In this document: one piece after another, positions 1-8,655 of the stretch
Numbering within the stretch: position 1 is the first letter of the stretch
Layout: every line of letters starts with the position of its first letter
Source of the DNA: Robinsoniella sp.
GTDB taxonomy: Bacteria; Bacillota; Clostridia; Lachnospirales; Lachnospiraceae
Direction: 5' to 3'
Length of the DNA: 63,701 nucleotides
NCBI GenBank assembly: GCA_023664735.1
Contig: JAMPFB010000008.1
Span: 1 to 63,701 of the forward strand
Position numbers and translations under genes: made by a program
Notes under the pieces: model-generated
Seen by the model: only the letters and a program-made list of their open reading frames with translations
Databases searched by the model: none
Told to the model about the DNA's origin: nothing

Positions 1-53
1 GCTTAGCACTGTTGCGTTTTTATAGAGCGAAAGCGTGGCGACGCAGAAAACAT
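1..53. repeat. Dispersed hairpin repeat, partial copy at window edge
   Basis: These 53 bases are identical to the reverse complement of 51976-52028, the core of a much larger inverted repeat element. The match starts at base 1, so the copy is cut by the window edge and its other arm should lie to the left. It contains the 13-mer GACGCAGAAAACA (40-52), also found at 20981-20993. After base 53 the two copies diverge. Bases 54-136 hold no gene I can support, only the ribosome-binding site of the next gene. Confidence 0.85.
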
Positions 54-136
54 TCCCTGCGCGGGACCTGCCCTGCCGCCTATGGGAAGCGAGCTGCTGA
101 CTGAAAATTGATTTCCACGGTTAAAAGGAGCATCCT

Positions 137-2206
137 ATGATTTTATTATTGCCCATTGCCTTTTTATTATTTTTTATTTTCGTAAAAACAAAGGAAGAAA
201 CCGGTTTTTTTGAAACAGGTGCAAGAGCGCTGCTTTTATGGCAGCTTGCTGTTTTAGTCATAACTAACCTGCTTAGCATTTTTTCCCTGCTTGGCAGAGT
301 GAGCCTTTCCCTGTGCTGGCTGCTTTTATCTGCTGCTTTGGTTCTGTTTATTTACAGGTATGCAAAGGCTGCAAATAAGGATGTGATTCCCGATTCAGAC
401 TGTACCTTTAGCATGTATGTCAGGCAAAGGCTGTCTGTCTTATGGAAAGACTTTTCCCCTTCTGAAAAACTAATGGCTTCCCTGCTGCTTTTTCTGTTTC
501 TTCTTTTATTTTTTGCTGCGCTTTTTACCGTACCCTATAACTTTGATTCCATGACCTATCATTTGGCACGAATCGGGCACTGGATTGACAATCAAAGCGT
601 AAATCATTTTATTACTAATATTGACAGGCAGAATTATTCCCCGGTGTTAGCGGAGTATAACCTGCTTCATATGTATCTGCTTACGAATAGCGACAGCTTT
701 TTGAATCTGCTCCAATATGCTGCCATGCTTATGACTTCCCTGACCATATACAAATGTGCCAGACTGCTGGGAACAGACCGGAGCTTTTCTGTTTTTGGCG
801 CTTTTCTGTTTGTTACCATGCCTCTAACCATATCCCAGAGCATGACTACGCAGAATGATTTATTCGGCGCTATGTGGTTTGCCCTTTTTCTCTATTATCT
901 GCTTCAGTTTATACAGATGGAGAAAATCGTACCGGATAAGAATACCTTAAAGCTGCTTTTTTTTACGGCGCTTACGGTAGCATTTGCATTTCTTACCAAA
1001 ACAAGCATTTGTGCCTCTATGGTGTTTTTTCTTCCATGGCTTCTTATCATGCGGCTGCAAAAGAAGGATAAGCTCCTTTCCCTGATACAATCCGCCTGCT
1101 TTGCAGGGCTTACCATAGCTGTCACAATCAGCGAGACTATCATCCGCAATCTTTTATCCGCCGGGACTATCATGCCAGACACTGCCAGCGGCAATATTAT
1201 GGTTGCCACCAAAAATGTCAGCTATATTATTGTAAATATTCTAAAAAATTATTCTCTTATCCTGACCCAGCATCTTTCCGATGCCCTAAACGGATTCATA
1301 TGCAGAATTGCCATTCATACCGGCGCAGCCCTGCAGGTAGAAGTCAATAACGAAGCTATTTCCTTTCACGGCTTTGACTATATCCGGCATATGAACCGGG
1401 GAGCAAATATGTATTCCCATGATATCACTCCAAGCGCCCTTGTAGGCTATCTTGCCTTTTTCTGCGGACTCCTTCTCTTTGTATTGCTACTGACAAGCCG
1501 TAAATCCGCCTCTGTCTCTATTGGCTTTGGGATTTCCTGCTGGCTTTCCTTTGGCTTTATTATGGCGCTTCTCCGCTGGCAGCCATGGGGCACAAGGCTT
1601 ATGTATCCGGCGCTTGCCATGACAGTGATTATGATTGCCAATCTGCTTGGCTGCCTGTTTCAAAAGCTGCCAAAAAAAGGAATCCTGCTGATTCCTCTTA
1701 CTGCCTTAAGCCTGTTTCTTGCTATTCCTTCCATTACCTATAACACAAAGCCTGCTTTTGAAAATGTAAAGGAAGGCTGCTCGAACCGTTTCAGTCATTA
1801 CTTTACTTATAATAAACGTTTTGACAGCTATCAGGAGCTGTCCCAAAGGCTGCTGTCCATAAACCAACAGCCTCTTGCCCCAGAAATACCCCTGTCCAAC
1901 AGAGATTCTGTTGGCCTGCTGATTTCCGGAGACGGCTATGACTATCCACTATGGCTCATTTTCCGCCAGAAGCTGCCGGGAATCCGGCTTCAGCACATAT
2001 TACTGGAAGATACAGCAAATGGCTCCTCTGACTCTAAGCTGCCTGCTTATATTTTACAGATTGAACGGGGCGCATTGGCTGTAGGGGATTCCCTGACTTA
2101 CAAGGGGCAGGAATATATCTGTATCTTCGTTTCCTCTAACGGCGAGGATGGGATTTTCCAAACAACAAAAAATCAAGAAACGGCACTTTTTTTACAAGGG
2201 CAATAA
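137..2206 (+). CDS. Polytopic GT-C (GT39-like) glycosyltransferase
   Basis: This 689-residue protein is almost entirely hydrophobic segments, about a dozen, starting at residue 2. A first large extracytoplasmic loop around residues 131-165 carries FDSMTYHLARIGHW (acidic residue D137), like the first-loop acidic motif of GT39/ArnT-type lipid-linked sugar transferases; a soluble tail follows after about residue 560. I infer transfer of a sugar from a polyprenyl-phosphate donor outside the membrane. The start is supported by AAAAGGAG eight bases upstream. It is the only plus-strand gene at this end, and its last 71 bases overlap the end of the convergent acyltransferase gene. Exact donor and acceptor are unknown. 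Confidence 0.7.
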   Translation: MILLLPIAFLLFFIFVKTKEETGFFETGARALLLWQLAVLVITNLLSIFSLLGRVSLSLCWLLLSAALVLFIYRYAKAANKDVIPDSDCTFSMYVRQRLSVLWKDFSPSEKLMASLLLFLFLLLFFAALFTVPYNFDSMTYHLARIGHWIDNQSVNHFITNIDRQNYSPVLAEYNLLHMYLLTNSDSFLNLLQYAAMLMTSLTIYKCARLLGTDRSFSVFGAFLFVTMPLTISQSMTTQNDLFGAMWFALFLYYLLQFIQMEKIVPDKNTLKLLFFTALTVAFAFLTKTSICASMVFFLPWLLIMRLQKKDKLLSLIQSACFAGLTIAVTISETIIRNLLSAGTIMPDTASGNIMVATKNVSYIIVNILKNYSLILTQHLSDALNGFICRIAIHTGAALQVEVNNEAISFHGFDYIRHMNRGANMYSHDITPSALVGYLAFFCGLLLFVLLLTSRKSASVSIGFGISCWLSFGFIMALLRWQPWGTRLMYPALAMTVIMIANLLGCLFQKLPKKGILLIPLTALSLFLAIPSITYNTKPAFENVKEGCSNRFSHYFTYNKRFDSYQELSQRLLSINQQPLAPEIPLSNRDSVGLLISGDGYDYPLWLIFRQKLPGIRLQHILLEDTANGSSDSKLPAYILQIERGALAVGDSLTYKGQEYICIFVSSNGEDGIFQTTKNQETALFLQGQ

Positions 2207-3233
2207 TAAGCCATGTAAGCACGCTCATAACCAGAAAGGAAGCAAGCACTACTCCAATTCCTTCTAAGCTGTACAGGCTGTAGCCTCTTTTGTAAAATCC
2301 AAGCATCCTTACAAAGCGGAAATGCAGCACATAAATTTCCAATGTATAAAGCCCTACCTGTGCTAAAAAGGGAGATTTTAACAGTTGTACATTCTTTGCA
2401 AAGTTCTCCGGCACCTTTCTTGCCTCATAAAACCTGTAAATGCCAAAAAAGCACACATAGCTTCCAAGCAGCGAAGCAATCATCTGGCAAAGAAGCTCCT
2501 TTGTACTGTGAACCGTTACCATATCGTATCTGACAATCAGCCAGATAAACCCTGCAAGACTTATAGCCCACAGCCCCCATAGCGTCTTTTGTCCCATAAG
2601 AAGCAGCAGCCACTTATTCCCATCTTTCTTAAGGGGCAGCAGATAACGGCTAACCAAAAAACCTGCCATATAATAAGGCATATACCTTACAGTCAGATGG
2701 GGACTTAAAAAGCTATTGCCGGTTCTGCTTTGAAGGAAAAAGAGAACGTATGCTGCCAGCAAAAATACAGCAGACTGCCATGCTTTTGGAAAGCATTCTG
2801 CCAAAAGCACCAGAACTGTAATAAGAAATAGCGTCATTAAAAACCACAATCCCCAGTCCAGATGAAAAAGCACGTCCTTTAACGCCTGAATAGGAGCAGG
2901 CTTCCCACTAAACAAATTACTCAAAAACAACCATACAAAAAAAGGCACCAGATAGGAGACTGCCCGTTTCCTAATGGTATAAGCGGCTTCCTTCAAGGAA
3001 GCCCTTCTTTTGGAAAGCCCCGCCAGATACCCACTTATCATCATAAACAGCGGCATTTCAATTGCTTTTATCACATCATATACATAAGGGTCCTTTACCG
3101 GGTCCACCATGTCATTTTTCACGATACAATGTCCGAGCATCACTAAAACAATGGCAAATCCCTTTACCGCATCAAGACTGCTGTCCCTTGTTCTTTCTTT
3201 CCTGCTTTGGGCGCTTTCCTTTGTTTTTATCAT
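2136..3233 (-). CDS. Acyltransferase family 3 membrane protein (a)
   Basis: A 365-residue polytopic protein whose N-terminus (residues 18-37) reads SSLDAVKGFAIVLVMLGH, the conserved first helix with histidine of acyltransferase-3 proteins, most like the fucose-4-O-acetylase/NolL branch. About ten hydrophobic helices follow. Such proteins move acetyl or other acyl groups onto sugars of surface glycans across the membrane. The start has GGAGG upstream and overlaps the stop of the preceding gene by 4 bases, so translation is probably coupled. It is the last gene of the 13-gene glycan run. Its 3' end overlaps the convergent gene at 2136-2206, so any terminator must lie inside that coding sequence. 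Confidence 0.8.
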   Translation of the reverse strand: MIKTKESAQSRKERTRDSSLDAVKGFAIVLVMLGHCIVKNDMVDPVKDPYVYDVIKAIEMPLFMMISGYLAGLSKRRASLKEAAYTIRKRAVSYLVPFFVWLFLSNLFSGKPAPIQALKDVLFHLDWGLWFLMTLFLITVLVLLAECFPKAWQSAVFLLAAYVLFFLQSRTGNSFLSPHLTVRYMPYYMAGFLVSRYLLPLKKDGNKWLLLLMGQKTLWGLWAISLAGFIWLIVRYDMVTVHSTKELLCQMIASLLGSYVCFFGIYRFYEARKVPENFAKNVQLLKSPFLAQVGLYTLEIYVLHFRFVRMLGFYKRGYSLYSLEGIGVVLASFLVMSVLTWLIIALVKKVPFLDFLLFGKSHPRR

Positions 3234-4279
3234 TTTCCCCTGCCTCCTTTACCACTCTGAAAGAAGCGTTTTGCACCTGCTATCACTGCTATTGTGCACA
3301 AAATAATCCCAAGCCTGAAAACCTTGTCCACTATTTTCTGCTGCCCAAAAACAGATGGAAATACAATGGAGAGCCCTGTCTGAAGCAGTGCAAATACAAA
3401 CATATGATAGCACAGCAGGGACAATGTAATCCTTCCGAGGCTGGAAAGACATTCCGTCAGGCGCTTTGGCATACAGGCTTCCCCTGCCTTACACAGCCAT
3501 AAAACAAGCAGGGAGGAAAATAATCCGTTAAACAAGCCTAACAAAACGCTTTCTCCAAACATTCCCACTGATATATTAGCAGAACCGTTTTTATGGCATA
3601 GCAGCACAAATAACGGAGTGCCTGCCAAAAGAAGCGGATACAAAAGCTTTTTCCTTTCCAAAAGCTGTTCTTCCCTTATAAAGTAACCTACTATCATATA
3701 ACAGTAAAACAACGGAATACATTCTAAGCTCCATGGCAGAAGTATCGGACAGAAATAGTGAAGCGCCGTACCTACAGATAACATACACACTGTAAATGCG
3801 ACAAGCGCCTTTTTCCTTCCCTTTGTTACAAGAAAGCTGCATTTTAACAGTATATACGTAAGGAATATAGCCGTTAAGAACCATGTAGGAGAATTTAGTA
3901 TTGTCATAAAATAAACATTTGGTTCATAACCGGGTATGTATAAAGAGTTTCTGGAATAAAAAATTCCAATAAGCGCTGTTAACTGCTCCTTACCAATTCC
4001 CTGCTGCCCTATAAGGCTTTTTCCCAAGAAAAATACATAAAGAAAGCCGTTGCATACAAAATAAGGAACCAAAAGCCTTTTTGCTTTTTTTCCTGAAAAA
4101 ACAAAAAGTCCCTCTTCCTTATTGTAAAACGTCATACCTGCTGTCACGAAAAAGACGGGCACATAAAACATGCCTCCGTAAAAATTCACAAAGGGAACGG
4201 TCAGCTCTATATGGTTCATAAGCACAAGAAAAATGCCTAAAAACTTTGCCACGTCAATATAAGCTTTTCTTGAAGCCAT
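3230..4279 (-). CDS. Acyltransferase family 3 membrane protein (b)
   Basis: This 349-residue polytopic protein opens with RKAYIDVAKFLGIFLVLMNH, the typical acyltransferase-3 first helix with its histidine, and resembles the fucose-4-O-acetylase-like subgroup. A basic segment GKKAKRLLVPYF around residues 63-74 matches the conserved basic-Pro motif at the second helix. Ten or so membrane segments are evident. GGAG lies seven bases before the ATG. It is the middle of three consecutive acyltransferase genes, 3 bases after the previous gene and overlapping the next by 4. I infer O-acylation of the polymer made by this locus; the acyl group and sugar are not known. Confidence 0.8.
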   Translation of the reverse strand: MASRKAYIDVAKFLGIFLVLMNHIELTVPFVNFYGGMFYVPVFFVTAGMTFYNKEEGLFVFSGKKAKRLLVPYFVCNGFLYVFFLGKSLIGQQGIGKEQLTALIGIFYSRNSLYIPGYEPNVYFMTILNSPTWFLTAIFLTYILLKCSFLVTKGRKKALVAFTVCMLSVGTALHYFCPILLPWSLECIPLFYCYMIVGYFIREEQLLERKKLLYPLLLAGTPLFVLLCHKNGSANISVGMFGESVLLGLFNGLFSSLLVLWLCKAGEACMPKRLTECLSSLGRITLSLLCYHMFVFALLQTGLSIVFPSVFGQQKIVDKVFRLGIILCTIAVIAGAKRFFQSGKGGRGK

Positions 4280-4282
4280 CCT

Positions 4283-5449
4283 TTAAGCTCCTTTTTGAAA
4301 TAATTTCTTCGCAACGGATTCTGCCAGCCTGATGCCCGGCTTTTCCACAAAACGGTGCAGAAGCCATGACAGCCCTGTACAGACAGCAATGGTCAGAATA
4401 TAATTCATCAAGGCAAGCACATGATAATTCACCTCGTCCTTCAGCCATAAATAAAAGGCAGAGCTTATCGTGCACAGCACTGGAAAATGAATTAAATAAA
4501 AGCAATAGGAAATCTCACAGAAAAAATCAAATACCCTGCCGGTAAGGGCCTTTTGCAGCTTTTCCAAGGAACAGCAGCAAAACAGAACCACAGTACCCGC
4601 TGCAATATAATACAAAAGCACCTTTGCCGGAAACAGCCCGTAAACCGACTGCTTTACTACCTGACTATATTCTCCTATGGGCGGATAAGTCGCAAGCAGA
4701 AGGGCCCCAAAAAAGCCAATCCATAAAAGCCATTTTTGCTGCTGCAGCTTCTTTACCCACGGATAATCATTGTATAATAAATCTCCTATTACCATACCGC
4801 ATATGGGAGCTAAAAAGTCCCCTCTTGCAAGTAAAAGCCCGCTAACGCCATAAACCACATATCTTGCCTTGCTTTTTCCAAAAAGCACTAAGATGGCAGA
4901 TACTAAAAGGCTGCCTAAAAACTCATAATAGATAAACCATAAAGGTCCGTTGTAAGTATTTGCCTCCGAAAAAAAGCAGTCCCAAAGCGCCTCCTTTGCA
5001 GCCCCAAAAATGCTTGGCTGAAACTGGTTATAGCTTCCAAAAAAGGTTACCGAGTTAGCTGCTGCTGCTGCCTCAGCATTTTTATAGCAGCCCGCATACA
5101 TCAATACTGCCGCCAGCACGTTTACAAATAAAATCGGCACTACCAGACGGAAGTACTTTTTAAAGGCACCCTCACCGATAGCCGTTTCCTTTCCGGTAAG
5201 AAAATATTTTCTTGCCACAAAAAAACCACTTAAAATCAAAAACAGGCGCACCGTAAATTTTCCCGCCGATATAATATTTAACGGCGAACAGCCAATGATT
5301 GCCTCAATTCCCATATCCGTATGGGAATCCGCCGGATTCAGACTATAAACCGCCGGATAAAAGGCATTAAAAAAATGTACATGAAATACGCATAAAAAGG
5401 AAAGCACCTTTATACCATTTAGAAAATCCAATCTTTCTACCTGCTTCAT
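4283..5449 (-). CDS. Acyltransferase family 3 membrane protein (c), OafA-like
   Basis: The 388-residue product has the acyltransferase-3 layout: N-terminal RLDFLNGIKVLSFLCVFHVH with the conserved histidine, a second helix ending in FKKYFRLVVPILF with the conserved arginine, and about ten hydrophobic helices. It is longer than its two downstream neighbours and looks closer to OafA-type O-acetyltransferases. GGGAGG precedes the ATG, which overlaps the stop of the previous gene by 4 bases. With the two following genes it makes three acyltransferases in a row, suggesting several distinct acylation sites on one glycan. No extra periplasmic SGNH domain is present. Confidence 0.8.
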   Translation of the reverse strand: MKQVERLDFLNGIKVLSFLCVFHVHFFNAFYPAVYSLNPADSHTDMGIEAIIGCSPLNIISAGKFTVRLFLILSGFFVARKYFLTGKETAIGEGAFKKYFRLVVPILFVNVLAAVLMYAGCYKNAEAAAAANSVTFFGSYNQFQPSIFGAAKEALWDCFFSEANTYNGPLWFIYYEFLGSLLVSAILVLFGKSKARYVVYGVSGLLLARGDFLAPICGMVIGDLLYNDYPWVKKLQQQKWLLWIGFFGALLLATYPPIGEYSQVVKQSVYGLFPAKVLLYYIAAGTVVLFCCCSLEKLQKALTGRVFDFFCEISYCFYLIHFPVLCTISSAFYLWLKDEVNYHVLALMNYILTIAVCTGLSWLLHRFVEKPGIRLAESVAKKLFQKGA

Positions 5450-6483
5450 GTTTCCTCCCGAATCAAATCCATAATCAGTAAAAGGGATGCTGCTGCCACA
5501 AAAGCCATGGGAATTACGCTTTCTCCCCTAAAATAAGCGGAATAAGCCACGTAGGAAATAATCACCTGCACAAGAGGCACGTAGAATTTCCGCAGTATGA
5601 CAAATCCCAAAAGCACTGCCGCCACATCAGCAAGCATACCGCTTCTTTCATTCATAAACGGAGCAAAGTATGGTATAACCATGGCAGAAAATACAAAAAG
5701 CAGCAGCAGCCTTTCTTTTGTAAGGGGCTTTTTCCTAAGAGCCATCCACACCCCTATGATAGCTCCCAGACAGATTACAAACCAGAATGCCGCCTGACTG
5801 TATTCTGTTACAAATTTGTCCACCCCAAATATCTGATAGATATTGGGATAATGATAGCTTAACAGCGCCTCCTTCCGGCTTTCCGCCAAAAGAGCTTCTG
5901 CCTGCATAAAAGAAATCCGGATTGGAAGGATTCCTGCAACAAGCAGCCTGTTTCCTATCAGCCCTGCAAGGGGGGCAAGAAAAGCTGCTGCCTTCACTTC
6001 TTTTCGCAAATACAGTCCGAAAAAAACAGGTAGGAGAAACAGTCCATTGGTATTTAACAAAATGCTGATTCCCAGACTGCACAGCCCCAGATTCCCTTTT
6101 CCTTTCAACGTATAAGTTATTCCCAAAAGGGCAAAGAACACATATACCTGATCTCCCATTCCCCACATGGCGCTGCTAGCTGCAAGAACTGGAAGCAGCA
6201 GCATCACTCCATAGGCAAGGAAGCCCTTTATTTTATTTCCTGTCATTCCCGTTACTGCATCCAGCATCAGTACAGCAAGAAATACATCAAAAATCATGGA
6301 AAACAGCTTCCATTGCCCTGATACTGCTCCTGCCGTTTCCAAGGGCACATAGGTTATTACGCTTTCCCTTAAACATGCGCCTGCAATTGCCGTTCCTATT
6401 AGCAATAACATGTCCAGAGGCGCCAGAGAATATTTTTTTAACCTGATTTCTTTCATTAAAAATTCTCGAATTGCTTTATCCAT
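5446..6483 (-). CDS. Degenerate paralogue of the Gpi18/PIG-M-like mannosyltransferase
   Basis: This 345-residue polytopic protein aligns by eye along most of its length with the product of the preceding gene (6476-7675). SSAMWGMGDQ corresponds to NGAMWAQCD, HYPNIYQIFGVD to KFPNVYQLIGTD, and FMNERSGMLADV to HMHERYAILVDV. It is about 50 residues shorter, lacks the first-loop segment with the Asp of the neighbour (GDYKMFF), and has Asn and Ser for the second His and the Tyr of HMHERY. I infer a catalytically impaired or non-catalytic partner of that enzyme, or one with a changed substrate. The start has GGAGG upstream and overlaps the upstream gene by 8 bases. Confidence 0.65.
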   Translation of the reverse strand: MDKAIREFLMKEIRLKKYSLAPLDMLLLIGTAIAGACLRESVITYVPLETAGAVSGQWKLFSMIFDVFLAVLMLDAVTGMTGNKIKGFLAYGVMLLLPVLAASSAMWGMGDQVYVFFALLGITYTLKGKGNLGLCSLGISILLNTNGLFLLPVFFGLYLRKEVKAAAFLAPLAGLIGNRLLVAGILPIRISFMQAEALLAESRKEALLSYHYPNIYQIFGVDKFVTEYSQAAFWFVICLGAIIGVWMALRKKPLTKERLLLLFVFSAMVIPYFAPFMNERSGMLADVAAVLLGFVILRKFYVPLVQVIISYVAYSAYFRGESVIPMAFVAAASLLLIMDLIREET

Positions 6484-7675
6484 TGGCTGCCTCCTTTTCC
6501 CCTTTTATCCTTTTGTACAGAAATACTCCATGGTCTGCCATTAAGAACAAAAACAGGATTGTATAAACAAAAAGGGGCACAATATTGGTTCCTGCCAGAT
6601 ATATGGTATAGCCTGCAAAAGAACAAAGCAGCGTAATAATCGGCACATAGAATCCTTTGGAATCAAAAAATACATACACAATTGCCAGCACGTCAACTAA
6701 AATCGCATACCGCTCATGCATATGGGGCAGGAAAAATACCACTGTCATGGTAAGGAACATGCCCATCCTCAAAAACATCACGGAATCCAGTTCATATTCC
6801 AGTCTGGCAAAGGTATATAGTAACAGCATAAGCGCTCCCAATGTAAGCCAGATTCCTGCATCTGCATATTCAAACAAAAAGGTATCCGTTCCAATAAGCT
6901 GGTAAACATTCGGGAACTTGTGGGACAGGGCATAAATATCCATTGCGCCGTTTGCCTGAAAAAAATAAACGCTAATCAGCTCCCACAGGCTCTTTCCTGC
7001 AATCAGGGAAGGAATGATTCCAATAAAATACATAAGGGGAAGGAAGAGAAAATGCTTTAACTTTACTTTCCCTTTCATCCATAAAATCACATACAGCGGC
7101 GCCAAAAACAATGTCTGCAGCTTAAAGGCAAATGCCACTCCGTAAAACGCCATTGCCGGCACCGGCTTATCCTTTAATAAAAAGTAAACAGACCATAAAA
7201 TAAAGCTGGTAAAGATAATATCACACTGTGCCCACATAGCGCCATTAGTTAAGATGGTAGGCGCCATTAAGAAAATGCCGTACCCTATCACCCCATATGT
7301 CAGGGATTTCTTTCTGTCATATACAATTGCCAGCACTGCAAAAGCAGCCACAAAATCAAAAAATACAGAGACTATCTTCATTAAGAGAAGGGTATTCAAA
7401 AAAGGACAAATGCTGATGCAGGAAAGAATAAACAAATAGGGCGTTGTATAATCCACGTATTCAAACTCTGCCGCCAGCCCCTTAATGCCTCCCCCTGCTT
7501 CCCGAAGAGTTGCTACCCATGGCTCAAAAAACATCTTGTAATCTCCTGCCACCACATTCCTTAATGCGTAGCGCATCATAACAGCGCTCACTGTAAACAA
7601 AAGAAACAGCAGAATATCCAAAACTTTTATTTTTAATTTCTTGATCTGAATCTCCTTAAACAAACCGCTTTCCAC
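6476..7675 (-). CDS. Gpi18/PIG-M-like polytopic mannosyltransferase (COG5542-type)
   Basis: A 399-residue GT-C protein with about ten membrane helices. The first extracytoplasmic loop holds GDYKMFFEPW (D45), and later motifs NGAMWAQCD, FKLQ and HMHERY are those of the Gpi18/PIG-M-like family, which transfers mannose or a similar hexose from a polyprenyl-phosphate donor. The start is GTG with GGAG seven bases upstream; no better ATG lies near. Its partner gene (5446-6483) overlaps by 8 bases and encodes a shortened paralogue lacking the key residues. The dolichol-phosphate-mannose-synthase-like GT2 at 10894-11583 could supply the lipid-linked donor. Confidence 0.75.
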   Translation of the reverse strand: MESGLFKEIQIKKLKIKVLDILLFLLFTVSAVMMRYALRNVVAGDYKMFFEPWVATLREAGGGIKGLAAEFEYVDYTTPYLFILSCISICPFLNTLLLMKIVSVFFDFVAAFAVLAIVYDRKKSLTYGVIGYGIFLMAPTILTNGAMWAQCDIIFTSFILWSVYFLLKDKPVPAMAFYGVAFAFKLQTLFLAPLYVILWMKGKVKLKHFLFLPLMYFIGIIPSLIAGKSLWELISVYFFQANGAMDIYALSHKFPNVYQLIGTDTFLFEYADAGIWLTLGALMLLLYTFARLEYELDSVMFLRMGMFLTMTVVFFLPHMHERYAILVDVLAIVYVFFDSKGFYVPIITLLCSFAGYTIYLAGTNIVPLFVYTILFLFLMADHGVFLYKRIKGEKEAANG

Positions 7676-7705
7676 CTTGGTTCTCCTTACTTCCTGTTTT
7701 TGTCC

Positions 7706-8548
7706 TTACAGGCTCTTCATGTATTCGGAAAGCGCCTGCTCCCAATCTGCAAACATAAAGTTCGTAGTCAGCTTGAACATATAATTTTCCAGTACAGAAT
7801 AGGCCGGCCTTGCAGCAGGCGCCCCAAATTCTTCTGTAGTAATCGCCTCTACCTTTGTGCTTTTCCCTGCCTGCTTAAATATTTCCTTTGCAAAGTCGGC
7901 CCAGTTTGTCATCCCTTCACAGGTTCCATGGAAAATCCCGTAATTTTCCGTTGGAAGAAGACATGCAATTGCTTTTGCCAGCTCCGTGGTGCTGGTAGGA
8001 GTTCCAAACTGGTCGTTTACGACTCTTACCGTATCATTACTCTCTGCTAACCTGAGCATAGTCTTGATAAAGTTCTTTCCATCTCCGTAAAGCCATGCGG
8101 TACGGATAATAAAATAATCCTTTGCAAAATCCTTTACAAAGTTTTCTCCCGCTAACTTGGTTATGCCATACATAGCCTTTGGCCCCACCGGGTCAAATTC
8201 CGTATAAGGTCTTTTGCCGTCGCCGGAAAACACATAATCCGTAGAAATATGCATCATTTTAGCGCCTGTTTCTGTAGCGGCAATGCTTAAATTTCTAGGA
8301 CCTATGGCATTAATCTTATAAGCGTTGTCCATATCGGTTTCACAGCCGTCCACATTGGTGTGGGCAGCACAGTTAATAATGGCATAAGGCTTTACCTCCC
8401 TTACAAGCTCCATTACCTTATCAATATTTGTAATATCCAGCTCTCCTACGTCCGTATTTACCAATTCATACTCTGTGGCGCCTGCATAGTGCAGATTCAC
8501 TGCCCGTCCCAATTGTCCGTTACAGCCTGTTACAATTATTTTCTTCAT
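7706..8548 (-). CDS. rfbD: dTDP-4-dehydrorhamnose reductase
   Basis: The product (280 residues) is an extended SDR. It has the NAD(P)-binding GCNGQLG at residues 8-14, STDYVF at 102-107 and the catalytic YxxxK pair Y127/K131 in MYGITK, all diagnostic of RfbD/RmlD. It reduces dTDP-4-keto-L-rhamnose to dTDP-L-rhamnose in the cytoplasm. I chose the ATG at 8548 because GGGAGAAGG precedes it; an upstream in-frame ATG (8578) has no such site. RfbA, RfbB and RfbC are not in the window, so the pathway must be completed elsewhere. It suggests rhamnose in the glycan made by this run. Confidence 0.9.
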   Translation of the reverse strand: MKKIIVTGCNGQLGRAVNLHYAGATEYELVNTDVGELDITNIDKVMELVREVKPYAIINCAAHTNVDGCETDMDNAYKINAIGPRNLSIAATETGAKMMHISTDYVFSGDGKRPYTEFDPVGPKAMYGITKLAGENFVKDFAKDYFIIRTAWLYGDGKNFIKTMLRLAESNDTVRVVNDQFGTPTSTTELAKAIACLLPTENYGIFHGTCEGMTNWADFAKEIFKQAGKSTKVEAITTEEFGAPAARPAYSVLENYMFKLTTNFMFADWEQALSEYMKSL

Positions 8549-8655
8549 GTTCCTTCTCCCTGTCTGTTTTCTGTTCATTCAATGGTTACCTGTCTTTTAT
8601 CCCTACAGCATCCGGATATGGATAAAATTTTCTGTTTCTTCAAGCAAAGCATAAC

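Noticed and set aside
904..1212. Antisense open frame inside the first GT-C gene
   Set aside because: No ribosome-binding site or family resemblance; it mirrors the hydrophobic codons of the sense gene.
3062..3502. Plus-strand open frame across the junction of two acyltransferase genes
   Set aside because: Composition is that of an antisense shadow, while both minus-strand genes are complete, overlapping and have good start sites.
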